Positions 46,931 through 62,886 of a stretch of 64,000 bases of DNA are shown piece after piece. Position 1 is the stretch's first letter, and the number at the start of each line of letters is the position of its first letter. A program made the position numbers and the translations under genes. The notes below the pieces were generated by a model, which worked only from the letters and a program-made list of their open reading frames with translations, made no database searches and was not told the origin of the DNA. This DNA comes from Inonotus obliquus (Eukaryota; Basidiomycota; Agaricomycetes; Hymenochaetales; Hymenochaetaceae): positions 2,542,001 through 2,606,000 of the forward strand of contig JAJHTX010000006.1 of the NCBI GenBank assembly GCA_032164295.1, in the 5' to 3' direction.

Positions 46931-47860
46931 GGGACATGAAGATCGACGCGAGTTACTATAAATGGAGAGTATTTGAAACTCCGCCCGGGAAAAAGTGTCA
47001 CGGATTTTTTATAGGCCGTGCCAGGCACCACCTTTCCTTCAACCACCACCATCGAGCATGGAAAACTCCCTCTCCCTCCCTTCATTCTGTCTGCCTCGCC
47101 AGTGTAGTTCTGGAGAGTCTGCACTTTATGGTGTCTCCCTTGCAACATCAGGTTGTTCAGCTTTATGCTGTCTCCTGCTTGCCGTGGGGTTAATCTCTTT
47201 TATGCGTGACATAAGTTGTGCTTGCCTCCCTCGTCGGGCGAACTGGTGAAACCCAGTCTAAAAACTATCCTTTGTCTTACCCCCTAGTAGGGGTCCATTC
47301 TCACCACCCTTGTTCGTGCACTGTAGACTGTCCTGGCGGCTTCGGGGCTGGGTTAGTTGCTGTAATGGCACACCGCAGTTGCGTGCTGGGGCACCCGATT
47401 CTTCCCTCCGGACTGGAGATAAGGAGTGGTCATGTGGATAAGGAGGATATACCCGTGTAAGTCGGGGAGTGACGGATGGCGGCGGTGCAGGGCCATGAGG
47501 TCTTGAGCCTGTAATGGGCTTCTACAGGGGCCGGGAAGGCCTTCCTATGACGACACCATTGCGAGTAGGGCCGTAAAGCAGGAGGGCTCGAGGACAGTTG
47601 TCACGCCGGTAACTAGGCTGGATGCCATCGGATATGGCCAACCTATTCGCTTCGGGTAGGAAAGTACCTGCGGGGAAACTGCACCTTTTGCAGGTGTAAC
47701 TGAAAGACGTAGAAGTTGCGAGCTGCGACGGGGATCATCTGGGCTGGGCCATTCTGGGTTTCAGGTTAGGGGGGGAGGGTCATCCGAGTTGGAGGGGGTT
47801 TTTCTTCTGCAATATCCTTTTGTAGATTGTTTTCCTCCTCCCTTTTCCTACCATAAGTGC
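46931..47860 (+). mobile_element. GC-rich non-coding unit, possible LINE 5' end or structured RNA
   Basis: A sudden change to GC-rich, G-rich sequence with many short self-complementary words, such as CCCCCTAGTAGGGG at 47280-47292 and GGGGAAACTGCACCTTTTGCAGGTGT near 47675. It is free of long frames on both strands. Such a leader resembles the 5' untranslated part of a truncated non-LTR retrotransposon, but no endonuclease or reverse transcriptase follows. A structured non-coding transcript is the alternative. Limits are approximate. Confidence 0.3.
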
Positions 47861-48519
47861 CGGTCGAAATCGCGGTGTATGTACTCTCAATGTATTGTGT
47901 ATATCACTATGCAATACAACACTGTTAAGGCACCACTTCTTGTGGGGAGTTTCCTGTTTCGATTTAGCATTGTTTCTTTCGTTTCCTCGCACTGGGACTT
48001 GAGATCGGTGGCATTCATTCTCATTCTCATACACCATACACCGCCAAAAAGTCTAACATATGTACTATACAAGTTAAGGGCGTGCGCACTGGTGCGCGCC
48101 AAATTGCCTACCGGTGGTAGGGCTACCTGCGGTAGGATGATAGCGTCGACAAGGCTTTTCTAGCTTCCGGATTGGTCTGGTGATAACCTGCGGTAGCTGG
48201 ACCAGTGCCGCCGAGCTGGCTCAAAGGTTTTGGTGGCCGTGAATAAGGGAGGATGACGGCGAAGTACCTTAGCTTGACCATACATCTGAAGTATTCAGGG
48301 GAACAATTCTATGGTAACGAGATTAGTTGGTTACATGACAGAATGCTGTAAATAAAATGATCTCGTGCGTGATACCTTCAAGTGATGTCAGATACTCATA
48401 AGGAATCAAGCTATCGATACCCCATAGTCCTCCAATTCCGAGAATTCGTACAAATTCAGTCCCAACTTCCGGGCAGCACACTTGCAAGATTGCGTTTCTC
48501 CAACAACACCCATAGAAGT
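47861..48519. other. Intergenic remainder before the F-box pseudogene
   Basis: Contains repeated GGTAG-type words near 48105-48200 (CCTACCGGTGGTAGG, CCTGCGGTAGG, CCTGCGGTAGC). No gene is supported. Confidence 0.4.
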
Positions 48520-50050
48520 GGCTCAAAAATTCCTCCTCAGCTTCAACGCGAATTTGACAAGATGAGAGACAGTTGACTTCGCAAGTCGATGAGGTCGATA
48601 TAAGTATTGATCAGTATCCGCCGCGTCAACTGAATGATTTCCACCGTTCTTGGCAACGAAACTGACCCTTCTAAGCGTCCTGAAATATCCACAGGGAACG
48701 CGGTGAATTGTACTCGGAGTAGTCAATGAGGTATTGATCAATATCCGCCACGTCCGCCCTATAACTGAAACAATCCATGATAGTGAAATGAGCGCGTTTG
48801 AGCGTTCCCAACTTAGATGCTCGAGACTTTATCATTGTGAGCAACGGCTTAAGCCACGTATTCGGATCATTAAACGGGCGAAACTGGTCAAAGCACAACC
48901 ATGACAGTCCAGGACAAACGATAATTTCGCCGATGGTAGAACCGTCTTGGCCCGTACCACCCGAAACAGTGAGTTGGCGGAAGAACCATTCGGATAGTGC
49001 CATACGCGCAAGACGTAGGTGTCTGAGGGTCGGCAAGAGGCGGAGGATACCGATCAACGTCTCTTCACTTGCATCACTGCATTCTATATCCATTTTCGTG
49101 AGAGGAGGCGTGGAGCGTTGAAAGAAGCGGAGCAGCGCCTCGCCGCCGACATTGCAAGTATAACTCATCGTCTTCAAAGACGGAATCGTCACGGCACCAA
49201 TAATCATCGCGGGAAGCTTGCTATTACCGCCTGTATACAAATGCAAGTCGTTGAGATTAGAATGTTCGACGCGGTCTTCGTTTGAGAGCGGTGGCGCAGA
49301 ATATTCCCAGGAGTAGACGCATAATTCACGTAAATGAGGAGTGGCCCTCAGGAACGTGAGGCAGAGAAGGAGACACCGAATATTGGAGGAAAACAGTCGG
49401 ATCCGCTCCAAAGTTAACGGGAGATTATCAGTCACCAGGTCAAAAGTGCCATTGCGAACGTCCAGGCTCCTGAGATGCAAGGAATGCGTAAAATCAGCCG
49501 TGGGCTTTAAAAATCAATCCGTATCCAGTGGCATATTGGTTACAGTAAAAGGCTACGTCTTTCCATCGGTGTTGATTCTGTAGTAGCATTGTGAAAATGT
49601 GTTCAACGTCACGGGGAGCTTCTGCCATTGAGCTGAGCGAAATAGGAACACATAGTTGAGAGGTGCGCCGTTCGTTCTCGAGAGAAACGTATCAAATACT
49701 TCCACCACAGTATCTCGCCTCTTCTGGCTAACGTAAGAGAGGTAGCGGATACAAAGGTACGCCCATAGCTCGCCATACGAACGGGAGATATCACGCCATT
49801 TCCGACAGACATGGGAGATGCGGAGGGGCGCGGAGATGGATTCCTTGTATGGAGGGCTACTCGGGTCGATCGGATACGGCAATGTCTTCAAGAATATATC
49901 GCAGAGGATCTCGGGCGGAATCCTATCTATAAATGCGAGTTCGTTGGGTGGTTGATGGTGTCCAAGTTGCAGTATTTTCCCAACCCAATTGACGATGTAA
50001 TTCCTGGAAGACCTACGAAGAAAACGGCGCCTCGAGGCTCGCACTGACAT
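48520..50050 (-). pseudogene. F-box pseudogene, paralogue of the 44.6 kb gene
   Basis: The start M-S-V-R-A-S (50050) and the F-box (PPEILCDIFLKTLP, PLRISHVCRKWRDIS) are intact. A single T is missing near 49628 relative to the intact paralogue (CCATTG against CCATTTG), which shifts the frame to an early stop at 49553. About 40 further bases are lost near 49540. The downstream leucine-rich part remains open (49480-48671) but in a different segment. The 3' end looks duplicated: a DIDQYL-like end at about 48730 is followed by a second, diverged DTDQYLYRPHRL-like end near 48600. Unless the N-terminal 160 residues act alone, this is a dead gene. Confidence 0.8.
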
Positions 50051-50222
50051 TAAGCGGCAATCCTTAAGGACAGTCAATGAAGGCGAGAGGTTGGAGTAGC
50101 ACGCGTAACGATAGGGCGCCGGTGGTGAGAAATTACCAAACAAATGATTGGAAAATAATGGGTCACGTGACGTTCATGGAGTGAGTCAGAGCGCGAATCG
50201 ATAACCCAAAACAGTCCAATCT
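50051..50222. promoter_or_regulatory. Divergent promoter, F-box pseudogene and AlaRS
   Basis: Only 172 bp lie between the two starts. The AlaRS promoter must lie here or within the decayed F-box gene. A GTCACGTGAC palindrome at about 50162-50171 is a strong candidate for a bHLH-type (E-box/CDE1-like) site. Confidence 0.5.
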
Positions 50223-53756
<3,534 letters not shown>

Positions 53757-54049
53757 AGTCAGACCATCAGACTGTTATTCCACTGATCGAGTGCTGTGGT
53801 GCGGTAGAAACGAACAGGTTAGGAGCACCCATAGGAGAGATGGGAGGGAAGGATGTTTTGAATTCAAATTGCTCAGTCAGTCTTACCATACCATCGCCCA
53901 CTACCTCCCTTCTTTCTTCCTGCTTTCTCTTTCCTCTTTGCCACTTGGCTAGATTTCTTGATTGGCTTACTAACTAGTCTGAACGTAAACGAAATGCATG
54001 TACACTTATTATTCGAGTGAGTCATGATGGGCCTGTCCAATCGAATTTC

Positions 54050-54074
54050 ATACCATACCATACCATACCATACA
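54050..54074. repeat. (ATACC)n microsatellite
   Basis: Five consecutive ATACC pentamers in non-coding DNA. Confidence 0.85.
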
Positions 54075-54862
54075 GACTCACGTCCGTATGTACTGATGCA
54101 CTATAGTACACCAGCCATCAAACACTCCACATGTCCGTCCGTCGGAAAGGTACATCTGGTGAATTCAAACCCTACACTAGCAGCTCAACTATACTAGTTA
54201 GCAGCACCACGCCGTATTTCATCCCAGATCAAGATATCTCAACTATTCAAATCATAAACATTAGCAAACATTGATCCCCGGCTAGTCATGGTACTACTTC
54301 TACTAGCCTACTACTACTAACCTACCAACCCGTGATGCTCGATCGATCAAAATCCCCCTTTTTCTCGTCTCATACCTAAAAACTTAGTAGATCAGTAGAT
54401 CAGACGTCGATCGTGTTGACAATGGTGTATTGTACCTATTGTACCACATGTACGGTTTGCATTGCACCTCCACCACTGAATTGTATGTATAGTACTGAAT
54501 TGAATTACATTGCACCAGAGTCCAGTCTGACAATTGGTCAACCCATAACCAGAATCCCATCCGAATCAAAGTCGCTTATGGCTGGGTTCCAATGTCAACG
54601 GGTCGTCGTTGGTCGTTGGTCGTTACGTCCAACTCGGACTCAGTACTATCAGCGCTCAAACTCCGAGTCCCTCGGCCCGGGAATCCTCTGGGACATGGCA
54701 CATGAGCCATTGAGCCACATGAACCCCCTGAGCCACACGAGCCAGAGCCACACGAGGCAAACAAACAACTAAGCGACGCCTATCCTCGCCAATCTTTGAC
54801 CAAGTTGACTCCGAGTCTGACACAACTCTCACCAAGCCAAGAGAGCCACACATTACACACAT

Positions 54863-54902
54863 CGCAACACTTCTTACAACACTTCTCACAACACTTCTCA
54901 CA
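54863..54902. repeat. CAACACTTCT(T/C)A short tandem repeat
   Basis: Three to four imperfect 12-base units (CAACACTTCTTA, CAACACTTCTCA, CAACACTTCTCA) in non-coding DNA. Confidence 0.7.
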
Positions 54903-55743
54903 CTCGCCACTCACTCGTTCGGCGTTCGCTCGCTTACTTCCTCTACGCATCAACGATCAAACCAAGTTTACACAAACGACACCGCGTCGTACGTGTATCA
55001 TGAGGATCATGAAATAGTAGTAACGAGTGACTTATTTGGCAAACAAAACGAAGACTTATACGAGCGCGAATATAAAGTATTCGAAGTTCGAACGAGCGGA
55101 CGTGTATTTCCAAACACCATCAAAGAGAGATGTAAAAACGTAATTCTTTAGAAAAAGAAAGGTCGTTCAACGTGCGGAACTCAACGCATGTCTGTCCATC
55201 AGTAGCATGTTCAAATATGCATATGTTCGTGCGTTCCAAAGCACCATGAATTAGAAAATGGAATATTAAGTAATAGACACAGAATACTAAAGAGAAAAAA
55301 AAGCGAAGTAAAAAGTGAGAAATAAAGAAAAAAAAACCACTAAAAAAAGGTAGTCGTAAGAGAAACAGGTCATAACGACGCAGTGGGACTTTGAACCAGG
55401 AAGAAGGGAAACAATGAAAAGCTCGAAGTTTGATTTGGCTTCGTTCGGATCGGCTTAGACTAATGGGGAAGAACAAGGGGGAGACAAGCGAAGAGAAGAC
55501 ACTTGTGAAGAAAATGAATAAAAAGGATAAATGGTCAGGTGCAAAAGGGGGAAAGGGGAAAGAGGACGAAGCATTATCCACGATAGTACAGAGGAAAAAA
55601 AACTAAGTAGATCAACACTTCCGATTTTGAATCAACTCCCTATCATATCAGAAAAAGCCATCATCACCAACGAGCGGCAACCAGCATATTACAATCCCCC
55701 ACAGTTTCGGGATACAATAGCATGATAGACCAAGAAACCACGA

Positions 55744-57387
55744 TCAAAGAAGGCCACACTCTCTTAGGTGGAGCTGCAAGAGAATATCTTGAATGGCGCT
55801 CAAGACGACTGATTGGGATATAGAAACCACCGATGATCAGTGAAATTACTCAGCGATGGTGAGAGAAAACTCGTGATGTAACAACTCACACTTGATCTGC
55901 TGGGTATCTGTAGCACAGGTGTAGTGCGCATAGATCTGCTTCGTCGCGGCGTTTTGATTCAGCGAGACGAATCGGTGCAATAAGTATTCGCAAGCTGCAT
56001 CGTAGTTGTCACCGCCAGTGAAATCCGGGAAATAATCACCAAGCGGAGAATGCGGGAGCTTCTCCGCGAACAGATCGATCTTGTTCAAGAATAGAATCTG
56101 AAAGCAAGTTTGTTACCCATGCCTGTGATCGCCGAGAAAGACAATGCAGCCTCTATATGGCACACGGAAACTTACAATCGAAGTCTTCACGAACCAGCGG
56201 GAATTGCATATAGAATCGAAGAGCGTGAGCGCCTCCTGCATTCGGTTCTATACAGAAGGGAAGTGTGTTGGAATGCATCACGCGCCACCATCAAAAATAA
56301 ACGAAACACGTACCACACTCTCATCCTCATACAGCATCTGATCATATTCACTCAGGGACACCAAGAAGACGAGTGCAGTAACGTTCTCAAAGCAGTGGAT
56401 CCACTTTTTTCGTTCACTACGTTGCCCGCCAACATCGAACAATCTGTACGTGAGCTCGCCTACTCGGAACATCGTTTCAGTGATACCAGTTGTCTTAACA
56501 CGCGATCGAAGGATATCCTGATCGGTCGGCAGATAGTTCGGGTCGGCCATGCGTTCAATAGCATTGAAGTAACTGTGTTGCCATAAGCCGATGAACACGT
56601 GAGGAGATAAACAAAATAGGCGACTGACTAAACAGCTGAGTCGTTAAGCTGGAACTCGCGACTCCTTCGGACAGCTTCTTTTACCCCTGGATCCCTCCAA
56701 AGCCCGCGGATGGCGTCCGCAACGTCTCGTGGCAAGTAGTTCGTTTCAATTTGTCCGGGAAGAGAGAGGATGATATTACGGCGGGCGTCATTCTGCGGGG
56801 CGAGTTGCAGGTCCAACTGAGGCATCGCCTCAAGGATGGCGCTACAAAGTCAAAATGTCAATGTCGAGGGGTTGGAAGCGGACTAAGGATGAAAAGCGGC
56901 TGGGGTGCCAGATCGGAGTCCTCGGGGGTACGATCCGATTACGAAACAAATGGCGACGAGCAACGGAAAAAAGCAAAGGTGAAAGGAATATTGACTTACC
57001 GCATGGATTGAATTGTATTCGAGAATATGATCTCTTTATATGAATCTCTCTCCTGTTCGTTGTATCCACCGTGGTGAATGAGTTTCATTTGCTTCAAGAC
57101 CGTCGACTATATGACCGATGTGTAATCCGCCATCAGCCTAAGTTTGGCAGATATATGTAATGCACATTGACGCACCTTGCCCGATTCTCCAGCACCGAGC
57201 AACAACATCTTGATCTCATTCTTCGCAAGCATGCGGTCACGCTTCAGCTGGTTCTCGATCTCATCATTGCCTACATCCACACCAAAAGCACGGTGGCGTC
57301 AGCGCTCCAAGCGAGCCTTGAGGTAAATTGACAATACGCACGGGCCTTGGCCTCCTCATCAATGATGTTTGACTGTGCGCAACCCAT
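55744..57387 (-). CDS. Heterotrimeric G-protein alpha subunit (354 aa)
   Basis: Membrane-bound GTPase that relays pheromone, nutrient or cAMP signals from seven-helix receptors. Eight exons, 57387-57342, 57270-57176, 57106-57000, 56841-56629, 56572-56314, 56247-56176, 56097-55890 and 55808-55744, all in phase, give 354 residues. Lipid sites: MGCAQS at the N-terminus (Gly2 myristoylation, Cys3 palmitoylation). GTPase motifs are G1 [20 protein letters not shown] (G2, with the switch-I arginine), [12 protein letters not shown] (G3), FLNKIDLF (G4) and TCATDTQQI (G5). The end RECGLL has a cysteine at position -4, the pertussis-toxin-type site seen in the Gi-like group and in several fungal groups. 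Which of the fungal subgroups it belongs to cannot be settled by eye. All catalytic residues are intact. Confidence 0.95.
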
Positions 57388-58382
57388 TTTTTCTTGCTTC
57401 TTCACCAAATACTTGGCGGTGTTAAAAAGGCGTGATAGGGAAAAAAGAGAAAGTCTGGGACACTAAAGAAGGAACGGTGAGGTAGGTGACGTTGACCAGA
57501 GATATAGGTTCAAGCACGACTGTAATGATGTCTGTGCCCACGGCGATGAAGAGGGACGAGGATGAGAGTGGGTCGGTAGAAGATGAGGTGAGGAAGTGGA
57601 AAGTCGAATCGTCGCGCGTACTAAACCTCTATCCGTAACCGGAGTTTCAAATAACTCCTTATTTGGCGTCTAGTTTCCTCGTTTTGCTGACTAATCATTG
57701 CTGCTTTTATATTTTCCTTTGAGGCCTTTCTTCTTCTTGAAACACCCGGAAGGCTAGACTGTTTAATCCCATTCAGTACCTTCCTTTCATCATCCCAACC
57801 CCGTTCTGAAAATTCTAGTCATCTAGCAGCTGTGTAATATGCGACTAATTGTACAAATATGCTATGAGATGATAGTACACCTTTGAATCTTGATATCGAT
57901 ACACCGACTGACCGGGAAATGATACGCGCCCGAAGAGACGAGAAGTGAATAAGTGGGAAAACCTCGGAACATATACTAGCAACGTCAATAAATGATGAAT
58001 TTTGCAAGAACGAAACAACCGCCGGTTGGAACTAACGAAACGTACGAAAAATTCGGAGTTGCCCGCCACGACACCGCCTTCATCAGAGCTTTTATTGCGT
58101 TAGTGATAGACAGTGGCGGGTCAGTCTACTCAAGCAAGCGGAAGTAAAACAGTGCCAGCTGTCTCGCCTCGCCTCGCCAGCAGTCGCCAACACCAGACTA
58201 GACTGGACGCAACCCCTGATTGACCGAAATATGATGCAAAGGACCCGCATCACGACACATCATGAACTAGACCCTCAAAACATCATACCATCACAACCAC
58301 ATGATCGGACAGCTAATCCAGTTATCTAGACGCAGGAGAGTCGGCGCGCAGCGTGATCATCCTCAGTCCAAGGAACTAGATG
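57388..58382. other. Intergenic, G-alpha promoter
   Basis: It holds the promoter and leader of the G-alpha gene and the 3' flank of the Zn2Cys6 gene. No additional gene is supported. Confidence 0.5.
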
Positions 58383-61300
58383 TCAAGGATACGGTGATAG
58401 TCGCTCGGGACTTTGCCTGACAGGGACAGAAAAAACATAAGAAACCCATATGGATCAGTCCGAGGAGAACAGAGATGGAGGGGAAATTGAAAGGAACACA
58501 CACCTGTCGTGTGGCATTTGTCGTAATGACTGATGCAGGGTTGCGTAGGGGTGTGAAGGTACTCTCATCGTCGTGTATTGTTGCCGCTGACCCCGTTGTT
58601 GTCGCGAAGCATCACAGGCCCTATCATCTCGCGCCGCACTTAGCGGAGCACTCACAGGGAGATATTGCCCCGACGTTGTCGCGCGTACTGCCCGACTGAT
58701 AGACGATATCGGTTGATCGGGTACAACAGGCGGTCCAGAAGGTGCCGGACTGATAGAGTGAACGGTCACCCTTCTCCCAAGCTCAGAACCTGCTGGCACC
58801 ATTGTCCCAAAACTATTCATCGAAGCGGGTGCAGACATGAGCGGCTGTTGCACATGCTGAGTCAATATAGGCATAGGCGTCGGCGACTCGCTAGAGCGCG
58901 TGCTTGGTACAACAGCATGATATCTCAGTGGAAACGGCTCCGCCAGCTGAATTCCGACTCCACCAGCACCACCTACGGCTCCAAACCTCTGTTGCGCGAA
59001 CTTCTCGTTCTCATGAAACCAACGCCAGTTCGCATGACTATTCAGGGCCTGTTCCGCCTCGCTCGTTTGAGATGTCGGGCGCGTCGAGGTGGGTCTAGGT
59101 GCCCAGGTTTGAGAAGGTACACTCGGAAACACCGATCCGACTGGTACGGCAGGTCCTCCAATATGAGTTCTGCCCAAGTTTATTTTACGCGCTCTATTTA
59201 GAGGCACGAAACGCGTGCTTGATCCAGGCTCTGGCAGAGAAGACTTGATGCTGGTCCTGTAATCAGAAAGTTCAATAGTAGCCCGTTAGATTCTCTCACT
59301 GAGACAAAATTACTACAAATACCACCTACAAAAACTTCCGCGCCATGATCCATTTTGATTGTGCTAGCTCAAGGTACTTGATGCACTTCTCCACATCTTG
59401 CATATAGCGCTCACGTTCATTGGCCTTTGCGATAAGGTCCTCATTCCTCATTCCTTTTCCGAAACCTCCTCCCAATCCTGTTCCAGAAACCTGCGATGCG
59501 TGTAGAGTCATCAACTGCGTCACCGCCGCAATATGCGCCACGGTGATCATATTCGGCATGTTTGCCAACCTCCGATGGGGTTGCTCGTCCAGAATTCGGA
59601 CCGCTGAATGCGCTGCGCTTGTGCAGATTGAGTCTGCAGGGAAAGGGAAATTCTTTGTGCGACGAGAGGGTGCGTCAAGGTTCGGCTCCGCAATGAATGC
59701 GGACGCTTGGCTGAATGGTCGGTAGATGAGAATGAGAGTAAGGTAGTATGTCGAGTAAATTGTTGCGGATTGGGTGGCGAAGATGTCATTTTCGATGCCT
59801 ACTGACAATCGTACTAGTGCAAGCTACATTAAGATGACAAGGCCGAAACACGGTGAAATGACGAGCTTACGATGATTCGGAACAGACTCGACCCACTCAT
59901 CGAGCGCAGCATTGAGTTGACTAACAATCTGCACTTGCCAGTCATTACTAGCAAGTCCGAGAAGGACCTTAGACTTGTCAATGCAGTACTATTCATACAA
60001 GCCATTAGATCCACACGAAGGAAATATTCATTGAGAAACGTACGATCGTCCTCAACACATGCGCCATGGTCTGTGAAATCTTAATTAAAGAAATGAAACC
60101 TGAGACAATTGCAGGTTTGCCTTCTGGCTGCTTGAAAGCGGGAAGAGCAGGATCACTAGGCACCCAATATTCATCGTCGACTTCTAGCGGAAGCTCAAGG
60201 TCGAAGCTACACGTTCCTTTAGTGCCAATCTCAGATCAAGGGATACGCGACTTACTCCTCATCCCGAACGCAAGTCGGTCGCCCCAGAGCGACACTTCCA
60301 AACCGATCGAATAGGACGAGCGTCCTGCGCAAATATAGATTAGAATTGATTCATAAATGTCCGGGCGCCATAAATCTACTTACCAAAATGCTCTTTTCCA
60401 AAGCTCGTTCTCGATGCTTGGCTCTGGACTGTACACTTTCTTTCGATGTGCGCCGACATCCATAGCCTTTCTCAGACCCATTCCGACGAGAACCCAGCCT
60501 GCCGGGTTAATGGACGATCCCCGAAGGAACAGTGACCCGAGCTAAACAGGGAAAGAAATCTGAGGAGGACCAAGTTGAATACACAAGGAACTTTCACATA
60601 CCGAACAGAACTGCAGATCGAATAATGACGGGGGGTTGAGCGAAGTCACGGTGAACGAAGGACCATCTATTCAGAGAATCAAGAAGGGCGTCAGATAGAA
60701 ATCCTTGAGGACGGAAGCAGATCAAGCCAGGCAAAAAGCACTCACCCAAGCTCCTGAGGAAGAATCTCCAGCCCGCACTGGCCCATTCAAGCTCTTCTTC
60801 AGGCTGCTTTACCTTGAGGGCGTCAGGACCGCTCTCCGATCCCCACCCCTCCCAGAGAACACGTGGATCATCGCTCCATCTCGAAGCCACAGCAAGCATC
60901 GCCCATACAATGCCAGCGAATTGGGCATCACGCAGGTGTAGGTTGTCTCGGAATTGGGAGTAGAATGTTGACGCATGTAAGAGGGGGATTATCGTATTGA
61001 TGTTATGAAAGTAGAGTGAGAGGAGATGGAGAGTTAGATCTGAAGGGGGAAAGTTGAATATGGCTGGTAGTGACGGTCCTCCTGAGGAGGCGATGGTGTG
61101 ACAAAGGTATTTCTTGCGCTCCCATGCTTCTTCCCACTGTTGACAAGGACAAATGAATGCATTGTCAGTACACATGGTGCAAGTATGTGTTTATGATCAA
61201 GGGCCTACCGGCGCAGTGGTCCAGAACCTTTGTCTACGTCGCCTAGGAATATCGCAAACCGCCACCTTCCCCGCGTTAGACCAAACCTCATCGGAGACCT

Positions 61301-62341
61301 CTCCAGGTTCATGAAAACCATCATCACCAGCAGTGTCTCGCATAAATTTTCTTGTTGCCTTTATGAGAGGAAACAGTGACGAACTGCCAAGAAACCGAAA
61401 ACTACCACTTTCTCCAAAATGACTGATATTACTTCCGGTTCCCGAATAACAGCCTGCCGGAGAGGTCTGACCGGTACTTGTAGAATCTACGCCTTCAAGT
61501 AAAGGTGAGTCAGCCGATCCTGTTCCCGCGAGGGAGTCTGCATCGGAAGACGCTGAATACTTTGGTGCGCCACGAATCGTCAGTCGCTTTCGCGGCCAGT
61601 CCCCGTCCGTAAACGCCTCATCGCTTGAATATTCATCCTCTTCCGAGGCTTCAGACTCACGATCACGTTCCGCGGCCTTGAGAGGAAGCAGGGAGGGGTG
61701 AGAAGGGAGGTAGATCGATGGTTTTGAAGGGGAGCGCCCCGTTTTCGAACTTCCGTCGCTTGGGTGTCTGTTGTGCGAGATTGCCTCTCGCTCTTGGTCG
61801 TTTCTCCATGACCCTCTTGGTATTGGGGGGCCGAGGACATCTGCGAAATCAGTGTCGGGGCGGAGCTAAAGGGGACAATCAGCATAATGGAAAGTGTAAA
61901 TACACGAGAAAAGAACAGACCCTCTTGAACAACCGTTCAAATCGTTCAATCCGATCTTCGAGCGCAGTAACATAACTGTATAATAACAGACTGAACGGTT
62001 AGTCACGAGTAAACGCTCGGAACACGAGCCAAAACTAACGCTTTTGGTGGTCCTCTTGGCCGCGAAGTTTCTCTAAAAGTTCACACAATTAACAATCACC
62101 TCCGAACGCGGAGAACGTGTTAATAAGCTTACATGTATGTGCACGGGCATTGATTTTTCTTGCAATTCGTGCATTTCGTACTGAGCCCGGGAGCCCCATC
62201 ACAGCGAGTCTTTCTTCTGCGACAAAAATCGCATGCTCTATCGGACTTCCTTGCTGCACTTGCGGGCGCAGGAGTGGAAGGTCCCGGGTCGAGCTCTGGC
62301 CTGTATTCGTCAATCTTTATTGAATAAGGCGCGTCGGACAT
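58383..62341 (-). CDS. Zn2Cys6 fungal transcription factor
   Basis: Nuclear DNA-binding regulator with many introns; only the outer limits and several exons are certain. The start is at 62341 (M-S-D-A-P-Y-S). The binuclear zinc cluster at residues about 36-70 reads ACDFCRRRKTRCDG, then KCTNCKKNQCPCTY, with all six cysteines. It is followed across an intron by the RGPPKAYVTALEDRIERFERLFKR linker and coiled coil, the typical dimerisation element. A Ser-rich region follows, then the fungal-specific trans-domain near 61175-59330. That domain includes FNFPPSDLTLHLLSLYFHNINTIIPLLH, AGIVWAMLAVASRWSDDPRV and TYYLTLILIYRPF. A Pro/Ser-rich tail ends the protein. The last intron is probably GTGTGT to CAG near 58420, which moves the stop to 58383; without it the stop is at 58455. 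The regulated pathway is unknown. Divergent from SDHAF4. Confidence 0.85.
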
Positions 62342-62886
62342 AAGGAAGCAGTGTGGCAGATAGAAGCCACAAATATGTTTGAGATATGTTGGACGCGTTC
62401 GCGCAACAGAGACGTGCGGACGAGGGGCGCAAGACGAAGGAGAAGGAAAGCAAGAGGAAACAGAAACAAAAGTTTGAACAAACGGAAAGAGAATTTATAG
62501 TTGTAGAAGATCAGCAACAAAGAAGAGGACGATGAGCCCCCTCCCTGGTGGGGAAGGTGCTGCGGAATGACGAATTGTCCTTATTTGGTCGGGCGTCTAA
62601 ACTGAATCTCCGTCAAAGAATAGATCGTGCATTTTAGGGTTTATTACTAATTCAGGAAGGTATAGATTCCGAACATCCGACTCTGCACGTGGCCTTGCCG
62701 AGCCGAGTCCGAAGGGCTGATCCCGACGCTTGAAGTTGTCATCCGGAATTAGTCACCTTCTTCCACGCGTCGGTATTGACCGACGCGGTATGGAGAGTGA
62801 CCGTGTGGACTCTGTGACAACATCCGAGATGACCCGACAGCCGCCGTATCATTGCCGAAGCTTCTTGCTCATCAACCACCACCACC
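62342..62886. promoter_or_regulatory. Divergent promoter, Zn2Cys6 factor and SDHAF4
   Basis: 545 bp between the two starts, with no other gene. The left 170 bp are purine-rich on the plus strand. Confidence 0.45.

Larger units (their letters stand above)
53757..55743. other. Intergenic with simple repeats
   Basis: 3' flanks of AlaRS and of the G-alpha gene meet here. It contains a pentamer repeat at 54050-54074, GAGCCACA-type units at about 54700-54755 and CAACACTTCT units at 54863-54902. The A/G-rich stretch at 55270-55570 gives long open frames only because of composition. No gene is supported. Confidence 0.5.

Noticed and set aside
55120..55581. Long open minus-strand frame rich in Phe, Ser and Leu
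   Set aside because: It is the complement of an A/G-rich low-complexity tract in the 3' flank of the G-alpha gene; composition explains the open frame.
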